64,000 nucleotides of DNA from Nannochloropsis salina CCMP1776 (taxonomy: Eukaryota; Sar; Eustigmatophyceae; Eustigmatales; Monodopsidaceae). The translations under genes and the position numbers were made by a program. The stretch lies in assembly GCA_004565275.1 (NCBI GenBank), contig SDOX01000019.1:120340-184339 (forward strand), read 5' to 3'. Shown in pieces: positions 9,513-19,739 of the stretch (position 1 is the stretch's first letter; the number at the start of each line of letters is the position of its first letter). Below the pieces are notes generated by a model that was given only the letters and a program-made list of their open reading frames with translations, did not search any database and was not told the DNA's origin.

Positions 9513-11732
9513 ATGGTGGCTACTGCAGCAGCCTCATATATGGGAGGCAACAGAAGTAGCCACCGTCTACTGCTATTATTCCCGCCGTGTTCTCAAGCAG
9601 GGAATCAGCTGATACGGTTGCGCTGGGTTAGATTTGTCGTATTATTGTCGTTCACTGCTTCTCAATGTCCTTCTTTGGCATGTAATGCGGTATCTAGCGG
9701 GACACCAGCAATGACACAGCGTCCCTTGGCGTTCGGTGTACCCTCCCGCCACCCGTCATTACCATTCCCGTCGGGCTCGGTAAACCCACAGCGTCGTCTT
9801 CTGCGGTTTGCAACCAAGCTAGAAGATGGTTCGAAAGAGAAGATAGACACCTTGCCACATAGGCCACGGATCATCGTTGTGGGCGGTGGTCCTGCAGGAT
9901 TCATGGCTGCCATCGAGGCCGGGGAGTGCCTCATGCGACATCAACACCAACGGCCGCAAACTCCTCAAACCCCCTCTCCCACATGCCAAGTCCTCCTTTT
10001 GGAAGGCTCCCATCAACTCCTCCACAAGGTGCGGATCAGTGGGGGCGGTCGCTGCAACGTCATGCACGACGCGTCGAAAGCCGTTGTCGAACTGGTGGCA
10101 GCCTACCCCCGGGGGGAACGCGAGCTTCTGGGCCCCTTGACCTCTGTGTTCGGGCCTGCCCAGGCATTGACCTGGTTCGAATCACGGGGCGTGAGGTTGA
10201 AAACGGAGGCGGACGGCCGCATGTTCCCCACGACGGATTCTTCCGAGGCGATCGTCGCCTGCCTGAGAGACGGAGCTAGAGCAGCCCGGGTGGAGGTGAG
10301 GGTCGATTGGAAAGTCGTGGATATCCAGGTCCAGCCTGTCGAGGGGACGTGGGCAGTGGGAGACAGGGACGAGATCCAGAGCAATGGTAAGGGGGGGCGT
10401 AGCGTGCTGGTGGTGACTGCGGTGGGGACGCGGGGGCCCACGCGGACATTGACCTGCGACGCCTTGCTCCTAGCTACGGGCTCGAGCAGGCACGGCCACG
10501 CCCTCGCTCGCAGCATGGGCCACAGCATCGTGGAGCCCGTCCCTTCCTTGTTCACGCTGGAGCTGGCGGACCGACGGACGCGAACCCCGTCGCCGCTCCA
10601 GGGCCTGGAAGGGATCAGTCTCCCCTGTGTGGAAGTTACCTTAACTGGGGGGGCACCCGGGCCGGGGGCCAGGAATGAAGACCCGAAAGGCAAGGACCGG
10701 CAGTGGAAAGCGTGGTTGAAGCAAGCGGGTATCAGGGGGATGGGGAAGGGAGCTGTCATGGAGAGCAGCAGCAGCAATGTCCTATCATCCACTCCAACCA
10801 CCCTCAGCCCCCTCGCCCAACGCGGCCCTTTGGTCATCACGCACACCGGCCTTTCCGGTCCTGCCATCCTCCGCCTCTCCGCCTTCGCTGCCCGTCTCCT
10901 TGCTCTCCTCGACTACCAGGCCTCCTTTCGCATCGACTGGCTCCCCGAATTCGCATACCCGGACGTTCTCCAACGCCTGCAGCGGGCGCAGACGGCGAAT
11001 GCTCGGAAGCACGTGGGCACCTATTGTCCTCTACTGACGACAACGGCAGCGGGTGAGACGATTGGAGAGCCGCGCTTGCCACGTCGGCTCTGGGCTCGGC
11101 TCGTGGGGGATGCGCTGGAGGTGGGGAAGGAGGGAGGGAGGGAGGGAGGGAAGGAGGGAGGGAAAGAAAGGGGGCCAACGTGGGGCTCTTTGTCGCCCAA
11201 GTCGCTGGCGGCCTTGGCGGACACGTTGAAAGGAAGCGTGTACGTGTCGAGGGGAAAGAGTATCAACAAGGAAGAGTTCACAACGGCCGGGGGGGTCGCC
11301 TTGAAAGAGGTGGATTTCAAAACCTTCGGGAGCAAACGCGTGGAAGGGCTCTATTTCGCTGGTAAGATCGAGGGAGGGAGGGGGGGAGGGAGGGAGGGAG
11401 GGAATGGAACGACAGACGTCGAATCCACCTGCGTCCCCTGTACTGAGCCTCGAGCTTGTGCGTGTCCCAGAATCGACGGTCTCGTCTTCTAGCATGCCAC
11501 ACCTTTTCCCCGAAGCCTCCTCACGTTTGTCTCCCACTGTCTTGCCCATGCAGGAGAGATCCTGGACGTGGACGGCGTCACAGGAGGGTTTAATTTTATG
11601 AACTGCTGGAGCGGCGGTTACATTGCGGGAAGGAGCCTCGCTCAAAGAATAATTGCGAGCGATGAGGATGGGTACGAGGGCGGGAGGGAGGGACAGGAAG
11701 GCGACCGGGACACACGAGGATTAGGGTTATAA
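9513..11732 (+). CDS. BaiN/HI0933-family NAD(P)/FAD-dependent oxidoreductase, two exons
   Basis: FAD-binding oxidoreductase of the HI0933/BaiN (RdsA) family; its physiological substrate in algae is unknown to me. Exon 1 runs to 11361 (donor GTAAGA), exon 2 is 11554-11732, and the junction gives [17 protein letters not shown]. Near residue 118 is the Rossmann dinucleotide motif [14 protein letters not shown]. The family motif [16 protein letters not shown] follows, and the conserved C-terminal GYNFQ-like segment is seen as [20 protein letters not shown]. The N-terminal 110 residues are a targeting leader with a hydrophobic stretch ([11 protein letters not shown]). I use ATG 9513; ATGs at 9333 and 9540 are also in frame. 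Odd: nt 11122-11170 insert [18 protein letters not shown], the coding reading of the local GGGA repeat, into the enzyme. The intron also starts with GGGA units. Confidence 0.87.
11122..11170 (+). repeat. GGGA repeat within the flavoprotein coding sequence
   Basis: Purine repeat read in frame as E-G-G-R/K units in a conserved enzyme. It has the same composition as the intronic tracts. Confidence 0.75.
11367..11404 (+). repeat. GGGA repeat just inside the flavoprotein intron
   Basis: GGGA units start five bases after the GTAAG donor at 11362. The far end of this intron lacks a CCCT tract. Confidence 0.7.
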
Positions 11733-12020
11733 AGAGGGCGCCGGAGAAGCGCGAGGGGGCAGAAAGCTTCGACATTTTGAATAAGGAGGGGGCCAGCCTC
11801 ATGTACATGAAAAAGTCTCGAGTTGAGAACCTCCGAGCATGTCCTGCTCTGTGACAAGTCAGACATAAAGCCACAAGAAAGCACTCGGTAACCACCCGTT
11901 GAACAGAGCCGCCGCATAATTTACAGCTTTCCTTGTTTATTACCACCTGCCGTCGCTCCTGACGCTTTCTACAGCCTCTCCTACCGCCTTGCCCTCCCCC
12001 CCACAAGCTTTCCTCCCCCA

Positions 12021-12971
12021 TCACGGCCCTTGCAGCAACCTGTTCGCCGCAACTTCCACATTGTTATCCGCCCCCTGCAAGGCTCTTACAACCGCCCCCC
12101 GCTCGAAGCCCAACCCCATCAACATCTGTATTGCATCCTCCGACGCTGGTGGTGGTGGCGGAGGGGGTGCCAGCTGTCCTCCCTCCCGCCCTCCCCCTCC
12201 CCCTCGTCCTGGGGCCCGGTCGCCCCCCGGCAGGAGCTGTTCCCTCCCCGCCATGCCCGCTCTCCGTCGCCGCCTTTCCGCACCACCTCGAACCCGCGTT
12301 GTCGGGCGCCTTGCCTGGAGCAGGGGCTCCAAGACGGAAGCCACGCCGCGGCACAGAACCTGGGGAAGAAGGACGGATTGCATCCCAAAGACATTACGCC
12401 GGTAGAGGATGCCCGCAAACAAGCCACACAAGGCGGGAATGGCCGTTTTCCAGCCCCCACCAAGGAGAAGCTGTGCCCCCACTGCGTAGTACATGCTCTT
12501 GTCGGACAAGTCCGCCCCACAGACACGGAGCAGGCGCGGGTGGAGTTTGGGTACGGTAGTATAAAAGAGGACAAACAAGGCGTAGACGACCCCAAAGGGC
12601 CCGGGAGACAAGACCAACCCCTCTCCTATCCTCCCTTTGCCCCCCAACCAGCCAGCAATCGCCATTTCTGTTGACGTTGCCAGGAGCGTGGAGAGGACAA
12701 GAAAGGAGCCAAATTTTCGAGAACCCATTTGCCGTTCAAAGTGCCGGAAGGTATAGAGCAGGAATACGCCCAGCACCGTTTGCGGGTGTTCTTGGAAGGC
12801 GATTTGACTGGTGAAAAGACGCCAGAGCTCTCCTTTGCGGAGAATGCGGGTCGTGTCCAATCTTAAAGTGTGACTAGAATGGGTGTAGGACGAGAGGAGG
12901 GAGGCTCCTACCACCAGAAGGCAGTACCCTTTCGTGACGGGAGCATTCACAAAGCCCGCAAGCGCACCCAT
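12021..12971 (-). CDS. UBAC2: UBAC2-like rhomboid pseudoprotease with C-terminal UBA domain
   Basis: Single-exon 316-residue membrane protein matching UBAC2, an ER derlin/rhomboid-like pseudoprotease linked to ubiquitin-dependent degradation. The N-terminal two thirds hold several hydrophobic segments with the family signature QTVLGVFLLYTFRHFERQMG, and TRILRKGELWRLFTSQIAF before it. No rhomboid GxSG serine is seen, consistent with a pseudoprotease. An Arg/Gly/Pro linker (about residues 225-275, with a run of eight prolines) leads to a UBA domain at about 276-316: EDAIQMLMGLGFERGAVVRA, then NNVEVAANRLL. The start ATG at 12971 gives the short lumenal N-terminus typical of the family. The gene converges with the flavoprotein gene 288 bp away. 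Confidence 0.88.
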   Translation of the reverse strand: MGALAGFVNAPVTKGYCLLVVGASLLSSYTHSSHTLRLDTTRILRKGELWRLFTSQIAFQEHPQTVLGVFLLYTFRHFERQMGSRKFGSFLVLSTLLATSTEMAIAGWLGGKGRIGEGLVLSPGPFGVVYALFVLFYTTVPKLHPRLLRVCGADLSDKSMYYAVGAQLLLGGGWKTAIPALCGLFAGILYRRNVFGMQSVLLPQVLCRGVASVLEPLLQARRPTTRVRGGAERRRRRAGMAGREQLLPGGDRAPGRGGGGGREGGQLAPPPPPPPASEDAIQMLMGLGFERGAVVRALQGADNNVEVAANRLLQGP

Positions 12972-13674
12972 AGCTAGACGCGAGCGAGTAAATGGATGCT
13001 AATTTAAAAAGGCGTGGATCGATGGAAGGATTTGCGAATGCTACTGGGATGTACTGCTGTCACGGTTGCCTATCTACGAGCGAAGGGCAGGGCCTGGCGG
13101 CCGCACGGCATAGAGCCCCCGTTTGACAAAGAAAAACAAAAACCTGTTGTATGCGATAGGCAATGTTATATATGGACGTGAGCCGAATGTGACGAGAAAA
13201 TCGAAGGCTTCGTGCCATGATAACCTACGCACGATTACATACAAACGACTTCGCAATCATGCGTCCTTGATATATGACCGCCCGCTGTGGCTGTCACAAA
13301 CTGTAATTCGAAATCCATTCAAGCTGACCATGACATGTCCCCTCGACAATTCCAAACGTGACATCCTTACGATTTTCCAGTATCCTAAGCGAAGGAATAT
13401 ATACGTGTGCCGATGGCCACGGCGGAGCTCGCTCGAGTCTCCGCCACTGCGTATGAGCGACAGGAACCTAGACCTCCTACGGAATGGACTGCTGTAAGAG
13501 TATGACAACCAGAAGAAACCACAACACGAGCTCATGCACGACTGCTTACAGGTGTAATAGAATGATAATTCTGCCAGGATACATGCACCCGAAAATTGAA
13601 AGTTGATTCTGTCCATTTTTCTTCTATCCTCCCTCCATTGCTCTATTCGGTCACGCAAAAATACAGAAAAGCAC
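12972..13674. other. Divergent promoter region, UBAC2 / lipase
   Basis: About 0.7 kb of lower-GC DNA between two head-to-head starts. Scattered short open frames only; nothing recognisable. Confidence 0.5.
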
Positions 13675-15250
13675 ATGCCATTGGCAACAATAATGTTGCC
13701 CGCATGCCTTGCTTCCCTGCTCCTCATGTCAATGGTCTGCCTCTGTCGCCTTCCTTATTCGTTCGCGGTGGAACCTTATTCTGAAGACCTGGCTCGCCAA
13801 GCTGCTGTTTTCTCTTCCATCGCCTATGGAGATCCGTTTCTTGTCAGCCAAAACAAATTTTACAACAGCTCCTGCCAGCTTCCCGGCTTCACCGTTCTAC
13901 ATACATATCAATCCCAGCCGTTGGATCATGATGCCTTCGGTTACATCGGTGTAGACAAAGAGGAGAAGCTGGTGGTAGTCGCTTTCAAGGGGAGCAATGA
14001 CACGGAGGACTATATCACGGATCTAATCGGGTCGCTGCACTATCACTTCTCATGCGTTATCGAAGGCGTGGATTTAGGACACACGCATCTCGGATTTTGT
14101 GCGTTCTATACTTCGTTGGTGACGTTGGGGTTAGCGGAGGAGGTCGCCGCCTTGGCGGCGCGAATGGGAGAGGAGTACACTGTGCTCGTGACAGGCCACT
14201 CTTTGGGTAAGAAAGAGTAGTAGGGAACGGATGAGGACATGAGAGAGACAAATAAAACGAAGGACAACAGCAAGATGTGCGTGGGGAAGAGAGAGATGCC
14301 ATTTCAAGCCGTCCTACGGCCTCCCTGGCCCCTCATGCCCATCGCTTCCCCCCCGTCTCCCTCGGCCCCGTGCTCCCTTATATCCCTTTTCAGGTGGCGG
14401 GGTGGCATCCCTCTGCGCCGTGGACCTGGGCAAGCGCCTGAACGTATCCTCCCTGCTTTATACCTTCGGGGAACCCCGTGCCGGAGACGTTGGGTTCGCG
14501 ACGGCTGTCGCGGAATATTCCCGGGGTAGCTACCGCCTGGTCCACGCCTCGGACTGCGTCCCACATTTGCCGCCTTGTTGTGGTGGAATGGATGGGGGTA
14601 ATCAGGCGGGGGAGGGAGGAATGGAAAGAAAATGAGGGAGGAAGGGAGGGAGGGAGGAAGGGAAGGCGGGCGGGGGATGACCAGTTTTCCGTTCGAAGGA
14701 GTAGAGGCCGTGGGGGAGACTGACAAGGCGTCCTCTTGTTCGCTTTCCTCACACGGATGACACAGGGCATTGTGCGGAGGTGGCGGACTGCCCTTTCCAC
14801 CATGGGCAAGAAATTTGGTACGACGACGACATGAGCGTGGGGGCACAATACGTGGCATGTCCCGGGGATGAGGTAGGGAAGCGGGGCAAGGGGAAAGGGG
14901 GGCCGAGCATCCATGGAATTGGCAAGGTTTTGTTGCTGTTGCTGATCGAACAGATCGTTAGTTGGAAGGGGAGTGGCAAAACGGTGGTTTCTTCGCTGAT
15001 TGTCTCCTATTTTTTTTTTCAGGATGAGGATGTGTGTAGCAACGGCTCGATAAGCAGCGTGGAGGACCACCATTACTATTTCGGGGAGAGGCTCGGAACC
15101 TGGTGCTGCTTTCCACCGCCTCCGTCCGAGAGGTCTTCTGAGATGGAGAGAAAGCGTTCGATGATTGAGCAGAGAATCAAGACTTTGGAGAGCCATGGTC
15201 GAATGTCGAGGAGCGAGGCGGAGAGAACGGGAGTGACAGCTGTGGTATGA
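13675..15250 (+). CDS. Secreted class-3 (fungal-type) triacylglycerol lipase, four exons
   Basis: Lipase of the class-3 alpha/beta hydrolase family, 351 residues. Exons are 13675-14206, 14394-14582, 14766-14872 and 15023-15250; all are GT-AG and the phases close. The start MPLATIMLPACLASLLLMSM is a signal peptide; an in-frame ATG at 13603 would put a poor sequence before it. Catalytic residues are visible: serine 176 in the elbow TGHSLGGGVASL, aspartate 231 in HASDCVPHLPP, and probably histidine 292 in VEDHHYYFG. VVVAFKGSND supplies the oxyanion-loop region and GQEIWY is the usual strand before the histidine. Cysteines flanking the C-terminal part (CPFHHG, VACPGDE, VCSNG) suggest disulphides. 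The last about 50 residues are charged and helical. Likely acts in the secretory pathway or outside the cell; substrate specificity is not readable. Confidence 0.92.
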
Positions 15251-16882
15251 TATATCATATGGTTAAGATGTGTACGAAGAAACTGTGAAAAGAAGAGGGA
15301 GATCATCGTTTTCTAAAGAAAAAAGAAAAGCCAAGCCGTGTTCGCTACTCTTCTCAAAATCTTGCGACACTTGTTTTGATACTCGTCCTCCCAGAGATTC
15401 GTCTACGTGTACAAAAATTTGACTCCTTACTGACAAATTGGTATGAAAAATCGCCGCTTACTTACGTTGGGCGCTCATGATAATTGCACAGGCAACGATG
15501 CTTTAATCATACTATGATAATAAAATCTGTCCCACATGGTCCGAACGAGGACAAGCAACGGTACTGTCTTTGGCATAAATTTAGAACATGGTGCCGCTTA
15601 AAAGCTAATTTTTTTCAACCCGGGCTAGACTGCCCTGACCCTGTGGAAAGATCCTGGAAAGCGGCACCACACATTCGACGGAATACGATGATAATAACCG
15701 CGTTCAAGGATTTGTTACCAGCCCCATCGATTTTCACAAAATTTTCGTTGACTGGAAATCAACATGACGTACCTGTATTCTATAAGTTTGATGTATAGTT
15801 CGGAGTAGTTTGTGAAATATTTTGACGTTTTACGTAGTTCCAAGAGCCTTGCAAGGCGCCTACCTACGAGAGGAGAAGGCAGATTCCTACGCGCGAGAAA
15901 GCCACGAGAAAGAGGGGGTGTTTAGTCACGTGTGATGTTTTCGTGTGATATTCGAGGCCTTGTAAATTTTGTCAGATTAAAAGATCGGATGGACAGGGGT
16001 AAGACGATCCAGGTAATCTTCAATCCGTCAACAATTTTGTCTGTGATTAAAGTACACGCACACTTCTTTATTTGATCAGACTGTGAACGAAAAAGATGAC
16101 CGGACAAAATCGGTCCTCGACGATTGGCTCATCATCGGAATACCGTATTCAAGTTTGCAGACACATATGCAATGATGTTAGCGACCTAAATCCAACCTCT
16201 CGGCCCATCATACTCTGAGAGAGCCGTGCGGAACGCTGCGCTGACTCCGACATAACTTTTAGGTTAGAGCCTTGTGCTGTGATTGCCTTTTTATTAGGAA
16301 AGTTATAATCCGGCGCTTGTCATTTCCGTGGTGATGCTAATATAGAAACCAAACAATAAAGTGGTGAGGGGTGAGCGAAGGGTCAAATGAAGTTGAGTAT
16401 CTAATGCAAGGTCGGGTTCGGAAAATTCAAATCAAATTTAAATTTTGAAAAAGATAGGACATGTGGTCCGGGTCTCTGTCGACAAAGTCCACCTCATCCG
16501 TCTTTTAGCCTGCTTTCTTCTTCTCGACGGTCGATTGACCGTTCTTTGCACAGATTTTTAATTGGTCAATTTTTCATCACTCATGGCATCACTCTTCTGT
16601 GACACGCGTGAGCCAGCTTTCGTTCGGATAAATTATTTTTACTCTCCCGCGAAATACGGACCTGAAGGCGTCCAAAGAAGGCTGACGTACGAGCAGTTGT
16701 CAACAAACACCGTGTCAATCATAATAATAATCCCATTAGCACACTATCCATCTTTTATATTAAAATACACCGGTGACACGTCAATTTTCGTTCTTTCCTG
16801 CATGTGCCTACAGCGGGAACTTTCACAAATAGAGATTTTAGAGACGACAGGAATTCACAGCAGAGGAGGCTGAGAGCACAGA
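15251..16882. other. Long AT-richer spacer without a recognised gene
   Basis: 1.6 kb with clearly lower GC than the flanks. It has only short open frames (15484-15798 and 16562-16873), neither with a convincing start, splice signal or family match. It must hold the promoter of the downstream protease and perhaps an upstream exon carrying that protein's signal peptide. Confidence 0.5.
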
Positions 16883-19337
16883 ATGCTGACACATCTATTA
16901 TTTGGAAAAACTCCACATCGCCTTTTGGAGGGGATTCAGGCACAAGACGATTATGGCAGTGGCAGGGCCAACATTCAATCAAAAACGGCAGAAGACCTGG
17001 AGGGTGGGAAGGAGACAAAACGTTCAATCGAGCCCAAAGGCCATACAGAGGTGTTGGCGGAGTACAAGCCCCAGATGGAACAAATGAATGAAGGTAGCGT
17101 AGACGAGAGCAACCCACGTATGGCCCCCTTGCCCATATCCGAGGGCACTGCGGACGAAGGCAACCGCGAACCCCAGGGTCCAACGGACTTGACGGGCGGG
17201 ACCTTTTCAGGGCCTAATTCCCGTGATAGGATGGATCATTTATACCCACGGCCCCTGCCGGATTCTTGGAAAGCCGATTATGTGGAGAAGCAAGCCCACG
17301 AACACCATCTACACCCTCCGCCTTGCCCGACTTGGTGGTCATCGACGCCTGGACTTTCAAAGCCTGAGATGAGTGATCAAGAAAGAGCACAGCAGCTTCA
17401 CACCCCACCTTGGGAAGAGAAATGTGACGGAGAATGGGGCTATGAGGGTTTTGCACAAAAGGCAGGGCGACCGTCCGGTCCCGGACAGGGACAAGAGGGG
17501 TCGCATCAAGACAGAGGGGAGGACGATTTCTTAAAAAGATGTCACGCCTTCAGCGAGTCCGTCGCCTACGTCCATGCTTTCGGGAATACACATCCTACTG
17601 CAGCCTTTACATTAGGAGTGAACAATATGAGCGACTGGACCTCTGAGGAACGGCGGTATTTGGGGGGCTCCCGGGCCGTGCCTGTGGACACGGAAAAGAT
17701 GTTGGACTTGGACAATATAACACTAGTCGAGGCTTTGGTATCAGGGACCATCAGCTATGATGATGCCTTCAATGTTTCTGCCTTATCCGAAATTTCTGCA
17801 GACGATGTAGAACGCAAGCATCGACGTGTAGTGCACCACCGGCGGCTCCCCTTCTCCTCCTCTGCTTCTAACCTGTCCGACGTGGCCCTTCCTGCTTCTT
17901 TGGACTACCGCTATAGCGACGCGAATCCCTACGGCGTGGTGGCAGTCACGTCGGTCAAATACCAGGGCACCTGCGGGAGGTACGTAGACATAAAGGTTAA
18001 TTCTCCCTCTCCCGTCTCACAATATCCTCCTTTTCAACTTTGTCTTCTCCCTCAGACCTCTCTCTGCTCCAACATGCACCCACACAGTCGCGTTCCCCGC
18101 ATTCATTTCCCCACAGTTGTTGGGCATATGCTACCAGTGCCCTTGTCGAGGGTCAAATTGCTCTGCAGCATGCCGAAGATTTCGGGAACGGTAATCATGA
18201 TTTCACCACCACGGACGGCAGCACTCGCCACGGCCCCGACGCTTTGTTCACAAGAAGCCTCTCTTCCCAGCAACTCGTTGACTGCGCCGACCAGAACACG
18301 GGGTGTGAAGGCGGGACCATGAGCGACGCCTTCTCGTACGTACATGACCATGGCCTCCGAACCTTCTCCTCCTATCCGTCCACCCAAATGCAAGGTGTGT
18401 TGGGTAGGGAGGCGAGGTGTCTGCTGCATGCTTTCTCAAAAGTCAGCTTCCTTCACTCCCTTCGACCCTTCCTATCTTTGGCACAGGCGCATGTTTGGGT
18501 GATACACCTGCCTTTGCATTTGCCTATGGCCCTACATTCATCCCTCCCTGTGCTTCTGACAAGCTTCTTAAAAAGGCACTCTATTTCTTCGGACCCCTGG
18601 CCGTCCATGTCAAATCCAACTGTCCCGCCTTCCTCGCCTACGCCTCAGGGATCTTCACCCCTGACCAAGACTGTCTGTTGCCAGGCTCAGGAGGAGGAGG
18701 GGTGGAGAGGGAAGCAGGTGTGACGGACTGGGGAGGCCCGGGGCCCGACTTGGACACGTGCACGCGGGAGGTGGACCATGCCATGCTCTTGGTGGGCTAC
18801 GGAGAAGAGGAGCCGGAGGAAGGAGGGCGGGAGTTTTGGGTGTTAAAAAACACGTGGGGTACCACGTGGGGAGAAGCAGGATACATGAGGATGTTGAGAC
18901 GAGGGGGAGGGGAGGGTCAGGGCCGATGTGGGACGGCGTGCGTGGGTGCTTTTGGGGTGGCTGCCGTGCAAGGGTGGAGCCTGTTGCCGGTGGAGGAGTG
19001 GGCGGCATTGAATGACGATGCGGTCGGGGCACAAAGCACGGGAGAGGCGGACGGGGTGGAGGAAGACATGGTTGACAAGGCCCAGACCCTGGCGGAGGAA
19101 ACGGGGGACGTCTTGATCGAGGCAGGACACGCGATCAAGACCGCAGCTGTGCAGGCGGGTAAACAAGTGAAGGGATGGGAGCAGGCAGGGAGGGCCGTGG
19201 ATGAACGGGTTTGGACCCTTGCTGTGGCGGTGACGGTAGTCCTCATGCTTACGGTGGCTTACTGCCGCTGGCGACGGTCTAGACGGCTACGAATGGCCGC
19301 TTTACAAGTTGAACGGGAGCGAGCGCGCTGGGTATGA
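16883..19337 (+). CDS. Papain-like cysteine protease (C1A) with a C-terminal membrane anchor, three exons
   Basis: C1A protease, about 741 residues, twice the family's usual length. Exons are 16883-17979, 18117-18394 and 18487-19337; the first junction rebuilds QGTCGSCWAY. Residues 1-210 are disordered and acidic/proline-rich. About 212-265 resemble the I29 propeptide (FTLGVNNMSDWTSEE). Mature enzyme: oxyanion glutamine Q361, nucleophile C367, histidine H556 in EVDHAMLLVGYG, asparagine N580 in LKNTWGTTWGE, plus QQLVDCA and GCEGG. All catalytic residues are present. After the catalytic domain comes an Ala/Glu/Lys helical stalk, a transmembrane helix at about 700-718 (VWTLAVAVTVVLMLTVAYC) and a basic tail (RWRRSRRLR). 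That predicts a type I membrane protein with its active site in the lumen or outside. No signal peptide is seen at ATG 16883, so an upstream exon may be missing. Confidence 0.87.
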
Positions 19338-19739
19338 GGAAGGTTGAAAAGGGGGAAGGGAAAAGCGACGGAGGGAGGCAGAGATGGGTGCCCAGAGGGG
19401 TTTGAATGCCGAGCAGGGAGCTGTTCAGAGATGATGCAATATGAATGACGTACAAACATTAATCCTTAATTGGTCATGTTTCAGCCACAGCAAAGTACCA
19501 AGAAAGTTAACATAAAAGAACTATCAATATTCACGCGCATCAAGCCATGTTAAGAAAGCGCAGAGTTGATGACTAGGATCTCGAGGCGTGCAAAGGAGGT
19601 CCAACAGGATAGGCGAAAAATCCGCGAGCCCCAACATAAGAGCCGGAGGTTTATGCTCGGAACATTCTTGTCGAGAGACAATAGCTCATCATCCGCCGTA
19701 CGCTTGGTGGGGTCTCACTCCCCACCCTCCCGTTTTTGC
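19338..19739. other. Convergent intergenic stretch
   Basis: 3' flanks of the anchored protease and the CinA-C fusion gene. Nothing else seen. Confidence 0.5.

Noticed and set aside
10160-10180. GGTTCGAATC, resembling a tRNA T-loop
   Set aside because: It lies inside the conserved flavoprotein coding frame, and no acceptor or anticodon arm is nearby.
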